In this document: one piece after another, positions 1 through 6,059 of the stretch
How positions within the stretch are numbered: position 1 is the first letter of the stretch
Layout: each line of letters opens with the position of its first letter
NCBI GenBank assembly: GCA_947307005.1
Contig: CAMZHY010000021.1
Span: 1-16,471, forward strand
Direction of reading: 5' to 3'
Origin: an uncultured Planctomycetaceae bacterium
Lineage (GTDB): Bacteria > Planctomycetota > Planctomycetia > Pirellulales > Thermoguttaceae
Length of the DNA stretch: 16,471 nucleotides
Notes under the pieces: generated by a model
The model's input: the letters and a program-made list of their open reading frames with translations, nothing else
What the model was told of the DNA's origin: nothing
The model's database searches: none
Made by a program: the position numbers and the translations under genes

Positions 1-418
1 GCTCGAGATTGTAGACAAGAAACTCTTGGAAATTACAGACGACGATCCAGACGGGGCGATCGGAGTTCGGGAGATTGTCGGCGTACTTTCGCGCCTGTTG
101 GTACGGGGTGAGAAACGTCCCGTCCGACTGCTTCGCGGGCTTGCGCAGATCGACGTCGACGCTCTTCTGTTCGACGAGAACCTTCGTCTTCGGGATGAGC
201 GCGTCGATGAAGTTCGTCTGGACGCCGTCGGCGCCCGATTTATCGACCTTGATCGGCTCTTCATAGCGAATCAGGTCCCCCGGTTCGGCGACGTCGAAGA
301 CGTCGCGAAGGAGCTTGTTCCAAAAGAGCTGGGTCTCCCCTTTTTCGTAGCCCTTTTGCTCTTTCCAGAAATCGGCGAACTCTTTCGCGGCCTTGCGGCG
401 TTGGGCGGCTGAAGTCAT
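1..418 (-). CDS. MmeI-like type IIL restriction-methyltransferase, N-terminal part (runs off left edge)
   Basis: The first 139 codons of a gene that leaves the window. MmeI-type enzymes are single polypeptides of roughly 900 residues that carry an N-terminal PD-(D/E)xK nuclease, a helical linker, an adenine-N6 methyltransferase and a target-recognition domain; they cut and methylate the same DNA site. Only the nuclease region is visible. Seen here: an FWxxxKGYEKGETQ start with FWNKLL (residues 17-37), then FIDALIPKTKVLVEQKS (70-86), where D72, E83 and K85 fit the nuclease D...ExK triad, then QSDGTFLTPYQQARKYADNLP and RPVWIVVCNFQEFLVYNLE (121-139). This block order is characteristic of the family. 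The ATG at 418-416 has AGGAG 8 nt upstream (427-431). Whether the methyltransferase half is intact cannot be judged. A hairpin terminator lies just upstream. Confidence 0.85.
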   Translation of the reverse strand, partial: MTSAAQRRKAAKEFADFWKEQKGYEKGETQLFWNKLLRDVFDVAEPGDLIRYEEPIKVDKSGADGVQTNFIDALIPKTKVLVEQKSVDVDLRKPAKQSDGTFLTPYQQARKYADNLPNSDRPVWIVVCNFQEFLVYNLE

Positions 419-440
419 TGGGCGCGCTCCTCTGGGGTAT

Positions 441-466
441 AAACAAAATGGCGCCGCGCGGCGCCA
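441..466 (-). terminator. Rho-independent-type terminator of the YbjN-like operon
   Basis: An 18-bp perfect palindrome, TGGCGCCGCGCGGCGCCA (449-466), is followed on the minus strand by TTTTGTTT (448-441): a GC-rich stem plus a U-rich tract, the classic intrinsic terminator layout. It lies 60 nt beyond the stop of the 111-residue gene. It is unusual that the ribosome-binding site of the MmeI-like gene begins only about 10 nt past the U-tract, so the hairpin could also act as an attenuator or operator for that gene. Confidence 0.75.
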
Positions 467-526
467 ACGCGCGGGATTCTTCGCCCGCGCCCTTCCCCAG
501 ATATTGTCGCCCTTTCAAGCTCTAAG

Positions 527-862
527 TCAATCCCCAACGTCGACGCGGGTGATCTCCGCGAGCTTCGCGAAGAAGTCCCAGAACCCTTCGGAATCGCCTT
601 TGATCGACGCGTAAAGCGCTTTCAGATTGTAAATCTTTCGCAGGATCGTAAGAACGATCGGCGCCTCGTCGTCCGCGGTCTCGTCGGCGTCGGGCAGCCG
701 CGTCGCGTTCTCGGCGATCGCCAGCGCAAACCGCCCGAAATCGCGCGGTCTGCCGCCAATTGAAAGTAACAAGCGGCGCAGCGCCAACTCGTAATCAAAA
801 AACAGATCGATTCCCGCGACGTTAGTCGCCGTATTGACTTTATTCGTCTTCTTCGGTTTCAT
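527..862 (-). CDS. Unknown small protein, last gene of the YbjN-like operon (111 aa)
   Basis: No family recognised. The product is 111 residues, mostly predicted helical, with no signal peptide or membrane segment, so it is probably cytoplasmic. A basic start (MKPKKTNK) is followed by an amphipathic body with FDYELALRRLLLSIGGRPRDFG and a C-terminal helix ending WDFFAKLAEITRVDVGD. Two ATGs compete at the start: 868 abuts the GGAG, whereas 862 lies 6 nt after AAAAGGAG, so 862 is chosen. The start overlaps the last 23 nt of the preceding 605-residue gene, which indicates translational coupling and a shared function or complex. The terminator at 441-466 closes the unit. Confidence 0.6.
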   Translation of the reverse strand: MKPKKTNKVNTATNVAGIDLFFDYELALRRLLLSIGGRPRDFGRFALAIAENATRLPDADETADDEAPIVLTILRKIYNLKALYASIKGDSEGFWDFFAKLAEITRVDVGD

Positions 863-2657
863 TTTCATCTCCTTTTCTTCCGTCTATTTCTTCATTCGCG
901 CGTTCGTTCCCGACGCGCCGTTCGTTACCTTCTTCGCGACGCCCCTCTTCGTTCCCGTCTACCTCTTCGACTCCGTCCGACGCCCCTCCCTCTCGCTCTC
1001 CGTCCCACGGAACACGCTCGTCGAGCCCGTATTTGCTCCAATAGGATAAGAAGGAAAAATGTTTCTTCAAAAACTCAGCCAATTCTTTTGCAAACTTCGA
1101 CGTTGTCTTCTCCTCGTCCTTCTTTGCGATATCAATCTTTATAAAAAAGGTTTCCCCGTCTCCATCGTTCCCTTTGTCTGCAAAAATATCACAAATATCT
1201 TTCTTTTCTTCACTTACATCTTCTTCATCAACATAGTCTTCGTCCGGATGATAGTCGTCAAGAGCACGGACGTCCTCTTCTCCGAAAATTTCGTCCCAAT
1301 CGTCCTCTTTCTCGACGCCGTCGTCAATCCTAAAGGTCTCCCCGTCCTCATCGTCGCCATCGAGTACCAAAATATCCCCCGTCTCTTCTTCCCGTTTTTC
1401 ATCATCATCGTCTTCGTCGGCGTCAATAACAAAGCAAATCTCGTCGTCTTCTTCTTCGTCTTCTACGATAAAACAAACTTCGTCGTCATCGTCGTCTTCG
1501 TCGTCGCTAGGATAGAGGAATCCGTCGTAGCCGTCCTCGTCCCCGTCCCCCTCTGCTAAGAAACCGTCGTAACCGCTCGATTCGCCGTCTCCTTCAGCTA
1601 AGAACCCGTCGTAACCGTCCGAATCAAAAACCGAATCGTCTTCGAATCGCGACGCGAATTCATCGCTTGAAAGAACAGACTCTTTGGACTCCATGAAAAC
1701 GAGAATATCTCCGAGGATTCTAGCCACGAGATTAGGCGGAACGGGGGCGTCGCTTTCATCCCCCGGAATTTCGAATTCTTCGTAGTCGCGAGTCTCTCCG
1801 CTGAAGGGAGACTCGGAGACGTCGCTTTCATCCTCCGGAATTTCGAATTCTTCGTAGTCGCGAGTCTCTCTACGGAAGGAAGACTCGAACTCGTCGTTCC
1901 TCAGATAGGATCCGAACTCCGTTTCAACGTCTTTCAATTCTATACCGAAAATGTTGGCTTCGTGTTCGAGCAGCTCGTAGAAAAGCTCCCCATCGCCCAA
2001 CTTAACCGCGGCGTTTCCGAGAAGTATGAGTTCTTCCTCCGAATTATTCTCGTAGTCGCGTTGTTCCACGACGTCCGTAGCGGCGCCGTAGAACGCGACG
2101 GCGTCGAGTTCGGTCTTGTTAAAAACCAACGCGACGATCGTCTGCCATATCGCCCATCGAATCAAATTCACGCTCGGCGAACCGTTCAGTTTAAGTTCAA
2201 AATCATAACGCCAAACGTGTTTCGGATCGGTTGAGAACTTCCCGAAAAAACAGCCGTACGCGGCCGCGCAGTTAAGAATTGCGATCAGCTTAACGAGCTC
2301 GGGATTCAGTTCTTCGCCCTCCACGGCGCCCTCGTCGAACAAGTCGCGGCGAATCTCGTCCTCGAAAAACGGGAAGCAGCTTAGTTCGACGTAGTCGCTC
2401 ATCGGTTTTCCCTTCGCGACGATCGCGTATTTGCTACCGTCGTATTCGAAGGGCTGAACAAAGGCCAGTCTCTCGTTTGCGTAATCGCAAACCGGACGAA
2501 AATCGGCGCCGTTAAGAAACGACTCGAACTCGCGCATCCCTAACGATTGAAAAGAGTCGCAAAAAAGATTGTCAGCCGTCACTTGCACGCTCCTTGTTCT
2601 AAAGACTGGTTCCGACGTCGCGCGGCGAAAAGCGTCGCGCGACGTCGCTCTTTTCAT
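840..2657 (-). CDS. YbjN-like N-terminal domain with long acidic repeat tail (605 aa)
   Basis: Cytoplasmic-looking protein with no signal peptide or membrane segment. Residues ~40-195 resemble the YbjN / type III secretion chaperone-like fold: an acidic strand segment (ELSCFPFFEDEIR), then NPELVKLIAILNCAAAYGCFFGKF, then strands and a C-terminal helix (SVNLIRWAIWQTIVALVFN). From ~255 on the chain is strongly acidic and low in complexity. It holds two 24-residue repeats (ETRDYEEFEIPxDESD, 263-310), three 14-residue repeats (GYDGFLAEGDG type, 348-389), and short hydrophobic strands embedded in Asp/Glu runs: EVCFIVED (393-400), EICFVIDAD (406-414), DILVLDGDD (428-436), ETFRIDD (440-446), ETFFIKID (502-509). 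A helical patch (KFAKELAEFLKKHFSFL, 521-537) and a charged Glu/Gly/Arg end follow. The start at 2657 lies 2 nt after the upstream stop, with AGAAGAGA as ribosome-binding site; a start at M41 would have no spacing to its Shine-Dalgarno. The fold call is moderate; the function is unknown. Confidence 0.7.
   Translation of the reverse strand: MKRATSRDAFRRATSEPVFRTRSVQVTADNLFCDSFQSLGMREFESFLNGADFRPVCDYANERLAFVQPFEYDGSKYAIVAKGKPMSDYVELSCFPFFEDEIRRDLFDEGAVEGEELNPELVKLIAILNCAAAYGCFFGKFSTDPKHVWRYDFELKLNGSPSVNLIRWAIWQTIVALVFNKTELDAVAFYGAATDVVEQRDYENNSEEELILLGNAAVKLGDGELFYELLEHEANIFGIELKDVETEFGSYLRNDEFESSFRRETRDYEEFEIPEDESDVSESPFSGETRDYEEFEIPGDESDAPVPPNLVARILGDILVFMESKESVLSSDEFASRFEDDSVFDSDGYDGFLAEGDGESSGYDGFLAEGDGDEDGYDGFLYPSDDEDDDDDEVCFIVEDEEEDDEICFVIDADEDDDDEKREEETGDILVLDGDDEDGETFRIDDGVEKEDDWDEIFGEEDVRALDDYHPDEDYVDEEDVSEEKKDICDIFADKGNDGDGETFFIKIDIAKKDEEKTTSKFAKELAEFLKKHFSFLSYWSKYGLDERVPWDGEREGGASDGVEEVDGNEEGRREEGNERRVGNERANEEIDGRKGDENETEEDE
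1491..1616 (-). repeat. 42-bp tandem repeat (14-residue protein repeat x3)
   Basis: Three consecutive 14-residue units encode GYDGFLAEGDGESS, GYDGFLAEGDGDED and GYDGFLYPSDDEDD in the acidic tail. The GYDGFL core is constant while the acidic spacer varies. The preserved aromatic/hydrophobic core within disordered acidic sequence looks like a repeated short binding motif. Confidence 0.8.
1748..1891 (-). repeat. 72-bp tandem duplication (24-residue protein repeat x2)
   Basis: Two adjacent 72-bp units (1748-1819 and 1820-1891) lie inside the acidic-tail gene. The first 51 bases differ at one position only; the rest has drifted more. They encode RETRDYEEFEIPEDESD and GETRDYEEFEIPGDESD plus linkers. 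The high nucleotide identity suggests a recent in-frame duplication. Confidence 0.85.
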
Positions 2658-2659
2658 CG

Positions 2660-3121
2660 TTATCTCTTCTGAGAAGGTCTTCGCTTTCCGCCGTCCCTTT
2701 CGCCAAAGATCGCGACAAGACAGCGAACCAGGAGAAAGATCGACTCTTCAACGGTTTCGATAATCGTCTGATCGCTCGGTTCGTCGATGCAACACAAATA
2801 CGAAAGGGCGCAGACCGTCTGGCTCTCAATATTGTAGACGAGTCGACCGGCTCCTCGCGCCTCGCGATTCGCCCTCGCGATAAACTCGAGCGTCGTCGGA
2901 AGAAGCTCGTCGTCCTCGACGACAATTTCATCCTCCGGTTCGACGTAAACCCGAAATCCTTGATCGAGGACTTCGATTCTGCCGAGAATCGTCGTGTCGA
3001 GCAGTTCCGAACGCCGCTTAAAACACAGCTGCGACGCCTGTTCGAAAAGCGTGACGCTTTCTGTTCTTCGAGAAAGAATCTCGGAGATTTGTTCGAGAAC
3101 GCGCGACTTGTCAATTTTCAT
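2660..3121 (-). CDS. YbjN-like / TY3S chaperone-like small protein (153 aa)
   Basis: First gene of the three-gene operon. The product is 153 residues, cytoplasmic by appearance. The layout matches YbjN-like proteins: an N-terminal helix (KIDKSRVLEQISEILSRR), strands around GRIEVLDQGFRVYVEPEDE, the central EDDELLPTTLEFIARANRE then GRLVYNIESQTVCALSYLC, and a final helix TIIETVEESIFLLVRCLVAIFGE. YbjN-type domains are small scaffold or chaperone-like folds with no known catalytic site, so no reaction is claimed. The reading frame is open up to 3238, but the added residues are Arg/Ser-rich and look non-coding. The ATG at 3121 has GGTGAG 4 nt upstream; an ATG at 3133 is the alternative. The next gene starts 2 nt after this stop. 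Confidence 0.7.
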   Translation of the reverse strand: MKIDKSRVLEQISEILSRRTESVTLFEQASQLCFKRRSELLDTTILGRIEVLDQGFRVYVEPEDEIVVEDDELLPTTLEFIARANREARGAGRLVYNIESQTVCALSYLCCIDEPSDQTIIETVEESIFLLVRCLVAIFGERDGGKRRPSQKR

Positions 3122-3264
3122 CTCACTCACCATCAACGAACTAGGAAAATGACGCTCCGCTCTATTCGACACGCCCGACGTAAACGTCCGCGCGGAACGC
3201 GAACGTCGACGGTTCGAGGCGACTCGATTGTCATCCATGACGCCGTTCCGGCGACGCCAAAGTT

Positions 3265-3310
3265 GATTCCCTCTTCAAAATGAACGAGATTCCCTCTTCA
3301 AAACGGACGA
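3265..3310. repeat. 23-bp direct repeat x2
   Basis: Two adjacent units (3265-3287 and 3288-3310), both starting GATTCCCTCTTCAAAA, match at 21 of 23 positions. They lie about 145 bp upstream of the YbjN-like gene start. They could be a tandem regulator site or simple duplication debris. Confidence 0.75.
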
Positions 3311-3336
3311 ACCTATTGGCGATTTCCGTTGAATCA

Positions 3337-3455
3337 GAGGAAGGCTGGAAGAAGCGAATCTCTCTACTCCCTCGCAAATCGGCGGCGCAACGCCGGCTCC
3401 CCCTCCGGCTCGGTCTCCCGAAAGCGCGACGCGCCGATCTCTCCCAGCCTTCCTC
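3337..3455. repeat. 119-bp element bounded by a 12-bp perfect inverted repeat
   Basis: GAGGAAGGCTGG at 3337-3348 is exactly inverted as CCAGCCTTCCTC at 3444-3455. The interior is GC-rich and contains a small GCCGG/CCGGC stem. This could be a small non-autonomous repeat element or a structured RNA closed by a long-range helix. No target-site duplication was recognised. Confidence 0.55.
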
Positions 3456-3758
3456 AATCCCCCCGCCCTACGTCCTCGCGCAAACGTCGCCCCCGGTCGA
3501 GCGCGAATTCCATGGAAACCCGCAGACGGCTTTGTGGGAGGCGTCGCAAGCGGTCGCCGCGTTCGGACAAACACAAAGGCCGAACGCATCCGCCGGACGT
3601 AAGGCAGACATTCCCGAAGCGTCGCTACGACGATCTTCGCAATAATCCCGAACCGCAAAGACTCGTCGTTCAAACGCGACGCTTCGTATATTTCAACGTT
3701 TTCAATGAAAAGGAGGGGGCGTCGTAACAAACACAACCTCTCCCCAATGATGCGTCAA

Positions 3759-3786
3759 ATTGTATACCGTCTAGGGACTTTGTCAA
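3759..3786 (-). promoter_or_regulatory. Sigma70-type promoter, leftward
   Basis: TTGACA (3786-3781), a 16-bp spacer and TACAAT (3764-3759) give a near-consensus promoter in the AT-rich block. The expected start is near 3752. The first good downstream gene is the YbjN-like operon, which would give a leader of about 630 nt. Confidence 0.6.
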
Positions 3787-3893
3787 GAAAAAAGCAATCT
3801 TTTGATTGATTTTTTCTGATTTTTTTTTTGAAACCCCTTCGTTCAAAGTTTCCACCCGTTTCACCCTCCGTCACACAGTTTTCAACACAATTT

Positions 3894-4361
3894 CTAATTA
3901 TCTAGAGAACTGTAGCTACTGGCGGAGACCTCGTCGCGCGACTCCGACGAACCTCGGCGCGCGACGCTCGGTCGTCGACGAACTCCCGCTAAATCCGACG
4001 GATCCCCGAGCAGCGCCCGCGCCGCGTCGTTAAGTCCCGTGACGATCGCCCCGACCGTCGTCGGACGACGCAGCGCGCGATACCCGACGAAAAGGTCTTT
4101 CACGACGCGACATTTGCCCTTAGACTTGCTCGGAACGACGGTTCCTTGAAAAGGCCCCGGCCCGTCCGCTCGCCAATCCGGCGAATACGCGAAGATTTTC
4201 ACGATCCCGTAACGCTCCGAGACCAAAACGTAAAACGAAAGGCCGTCGTAACCCGGGATCGGTTCGGTAACAAACCGCGTTAAACGCGCTCCCGGCAGCT
4301 CGCGAACGAGACGTCCAAGGGAATCGAGCGCCTCGCGCGCAAAATCAATGAAAATACTCAT
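3894..4361 (-). CDS. Unknown 155-residue protein
   Basis: Family not recognised. The ATG at 4361 has a strong GGGGTGA ribosome-binding site 5 nt upstream, and codon use matches the neighbours, so it is probably real. An N-terminal amphipathic helix (MSIFIDFAREALDSLGRLVRELPG) is followed by a strand-rich core (RFVTEPIPGYDGLSFYVLVSERYGIVKIFAYSP, then GTVVPSKSKGKCRVVKDLFVGYRALRRP) and a helix (VGAIVTGLNDAARALLG). The last ~35 residues are Arg/Ser-rich and look disordered. No signal peptide or membrane segment is seen. The gene stands alone, with 160 bp or more of AT-rich DNA behind it and a TTAATGATTAATGA tandem just upstream. Confidence 0.6.
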   Translation of the reverse strand: MSIFIDFAREALDSLGRLVRELPGARLTRFVTEPIPGYDGLSFYVLVSERYGIVKIFAYSPDWRADGPGPFQGTVVPSKSKGKCRVVKDLFVGYRALRRPTTVGAIVTGLNDAARALLGDPSDLAGVRRRPSVARRGSSESRDEVSASSYSSLDN

Positions 4362-4501
4362 GTCGTCACCCCGTATTAATTAATGATTAATGAAAAGGAA
4401 AACGAAAAACCCAAAGTTTAAATATAGAACGCCGCGAGACCTTCCGAAAAAGCTCTCGCTCAGAACTCGCCAAACCCCAGAATTCTTTGCCAACCGGAGC
4501 T

Positions 4502-4612
4502 TTACGCCTCCGTGATTTCAGCCGACGCAAAGAAGGGCGACGAGACGACGTCAAAACGCCCCGCGTAGAACGCGGAAAACGCGATATTTAAAATCATAGT
4601 TTTTTCATTCAC
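4502..4612 (-). CDS. Possible small protein (36-38 aa) with its own promoter
   Basis: A short frame encodes NEKTMILNIAFSAFYAGRF, then DVVSSPFFASAEITEA and a TAA stop. Two starts are possible: ATG at 4618, which abuts AAGGAA, or GTG at 4612, which lies 7 nt after AAGGA and is preferred. Codons (GCG, TCG, GTC, GAC, TTC) match those of the surrounding genes. An extended -10 promoter sits at 4634-4660. A CGGAG/CTCCG stem straddles the stop. The middle is hydrophobic, but no clear membrane helix is present. It could be a true small protein, a leader peptide or a remnant of a longer gene. Confidence 0.35.
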   Translation of the reverse strand: MNEKTMILNIAFSAFYAGRFDVVSSPFFASAEITEA

Positions 4613-4633
4613 GAACATTTCCTTAGGTACCAT

Positions 4634-4660
4634 ATTCTATCAAAAGTTCAAGGACGTCAA
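4634..4660 (-). promoter_or_regulatory. Extended -10 promoter, leftward
   Basis: TGaTAGAAT (4642-4634) is an extended -10 box, with TTGACG (4660-4655) 15 bp upstream of the hexamer. The expected start is near 4627, just ahead of the 36-38 residue frame and possibly reading on to the 155-residue gene. The short spacer lowers confidence. Confidence 0.45.
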
Positions 4661-4876
4661 GGACCGGAAGAAAAAATTTATATGAAAAAAGTTTTCCCCC
4701 TTAATCGTCGGCAAATTACGCCCCTCCCAGGGAGAAAACGAGTGATTTTTTCCGTCCCTCGACAGATCAAGCGTCAAGAAAAACGGTCCGTCAAAACGAA
4801 AGACGTCTTCGATTCGCCGCGTTTGAGAAAAGGCCCCCTAGAAATGAAAATTCAAAGGGTAAGCAAAACTTCAAAG
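4661..4876. other. Intergenic tail of the metalloprotease operon
   Basis: Lies downstream of the third DUF1570-like gene. Holds T-rich runs on the minus strand but no stable hairpin next to them, so no intrinsic terminator is called. A rightward Lys/Arg-rich frame here runs into the antisense of the neighbouring gene and is not believed. Confidence 0.4.
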
Positions 4877-6043
4877 TCAGCGCGACCTCTTTCGACGGTT
4901 GTTGTTCAGTTCGCGAATATACCGGACAAACTGCTTTCCGAGGACGACGGGATCGCCGAAGCAGTTTTTAAACTCTTCCATCCGCTCGCTTTCGGAATAG
5001 ACTTTTCTGGGCGGACGTTTTTTTAGCGTTTCAATATAGCGTTTAAGTTCTTTAGGTTTCTTGCGATAACAATAATAAAAGAGCGCCCAAGAAGCGGCGT
5101 AGCCCTCGCCGTCCAGTTCGTCTTCAAAGCGATCGGACGCGACGATATCGTCGAGAAGCGTCAAGTTCTCGTCGTCGTTGGCGGCGGCGACAAAAGCGCG
5201 GAGACGCGATTCGTTCACGGGAAACGCGTTGCGAAAGCGCCAGCCTAACGGCGCTTCGTCGTCCGTCGGTTCAAACGTCGTCGCCATGCCCTCGACGACC
5301 CAGTCGGGCGGAGTGAGTCGCGGCGTGAAAACGCCATGATTAAAGGCGAGTTGGTGGGAAATTTCATGAACGATCGTACTCGTGTTGCCGCCGGACGCGA
5401 CCCTTGTCTTGATCGATTTTGCCTCCGCCTTAAGCTTGCGGTACGAGAAGTCTCCGTCCGTCGGCGCGGCGCCCTCGTCGTTCGCGACTCGACCCGCTTC
5501 CACGTCTGTTATGTCGTAGATCACCGAGCGATTCGAACCGTGAGAGTAGAATCCCGCGACGATTCCCTTCGTCCGCCCCTGATTCTGTCCCAAAGGGTCG
5601 CCGGGCAAAGTTGAAGCGTAGACTTCGAACTCCTCGCGGGTCGCAAAGACGACGACCGTTAGCGGCTCCGACGGCGTCTCCGTCTCCAGTTCGAGACGCG
5701 CGCAGAATTTATCGAACGCCTTAGCGACTTCGTTCGTCAATGCGGAAAGCCACTGAAGGTACGCGTCCGACGTGTCGTACACGAAGAGAAATCGCTCCGC
5801 CGTTTTCACTTTGAACGGACGTTCAAAGCCGTTCTGGCTCCGAAACGATTCAAACTCGTCAAGAAGCTCCCCTCGACGCGATTCGAGAAAACGATCGTCC
5901 CAACCGCTCCTCGCCGTCGGTTCCTGCGCTAGACCGCAAGGAACGGACGTCAACGCGAACAGCGCGACCGTCGCGATAAGAACCCGCGAGAGAAAAGCGA
6001 AACGCCCGACCCGTCCGTCGATTGAGATCAATTCCTTCATCAT
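4877..6043 (-). CDS. DUF1570-like secreted putative zinc metalloprotease, paralogue 3 (388 aa)
   Basis: Last of three tandem paralogues. The N-terminus (residues ~13-41) is a signal peptide: basic start, then FLSRVLIATVALFALTSV, with likely cleavage after GLA (QEP follows). The conserved core begins near KTAERFLFVYDTSDAYLQW and includes EPLTVVVFATREEFE. HEISHQLAFNHG puts the HExxH zinc motif at H226-H230, and DWVVEG supplies E251 as the likely third zinc ligand, the gluzincin pattern. A YAASWALFYYCYRKKPKELKRYI block and a basic tail follow. A protease role is inferred; substrates are unknown. The frame is open to 6232, but that stretch is antisense of the previous gene's Lys/Ser tail. ATG 6043 (or 6040) fits, 16 nt after the upstream stop, although the ribosome-binding site is weak, suggesting coupling. 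Confidence 0.8.
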   Translation of the reverse strand: MMKELISIDGRVGRFAFLSRVLIATVALFALTSVPCGLAQEPTARSGWDDRFLESRRGELLDEFESFRSQNGFERPFKVKTAERFLFVYDTSDAYLQWLSALTNEVAKAFDKFCARLELETETPSEPLTVVVFATREEFEVYASTLPGDPLGQNQGRTKGIVAGFYSHGSNRSVIYDITDVEAGRVANDEGAAPTDGDFSYRKLKAEAKSIKTRVASGGNTSTIVHEISHQLAFNHGVFTPRLTPPDWVVEGMATTFEPTDDEAPLGWRFRNAFPVNESRLRAFVAAANDDENLTLLDDIVASDRFEDELDGEGYAASWALFYYCYRKKPKELKRYIETLKKRPPRKVYSESERMEEFKNCFGDPVVLGKQFVRYIRELNNNRRKRSR

Positions 6044-6059
6044 ACGCTCGACTAATGAT

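Larger units (their letters stand above)
3122..3893. other. Gene-poor region upstream of the YbjN-like operon
   Basis: About 770 bp without a convincing gene. It holds an AT-rich block (3760-3840), a leftward promoter (3759-3786), a 12-bp inverted repeat 95 bp apart, and a 23-bp direct repeat. A leftward frame opens after the promoter at TTG 3736 or 3730, the latter about 6 nt beyond a GGAGAGG, and stays open to 3275. Its translation becomes Arg/Gly/Pro-rich and repeat-like after about 70 residues, so it is not called a gene; it may be a long leader, a decayed gene or a non-coding RNA. Confidence 0.5.

Noticed and set aside
1380..1560. CGTCGTCTTC-rich stretch that looks like a CRISPR or simple repeat
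   Set aside because: It is the coding sequence of Asp/Glu runs in the acidic-tail gene, with no regular spacers.
3280..3736. Several overlapping frames on both strands in the gene-poor region
   Set aside because: All become Arg/Ser/Pro- or Arg/Gly-rich with no domain signal. Only the leftward TTG frame has a promoter and ribosome-binding site, and it is mentioned in the region entry without being called a gene.
4682..5026. Rightward 114-codon Lys/Arg-rich frame
   Set aside because: Half of it is antisense to a solid gene, it lacks a ribosome-binding site, and it resembles no family.
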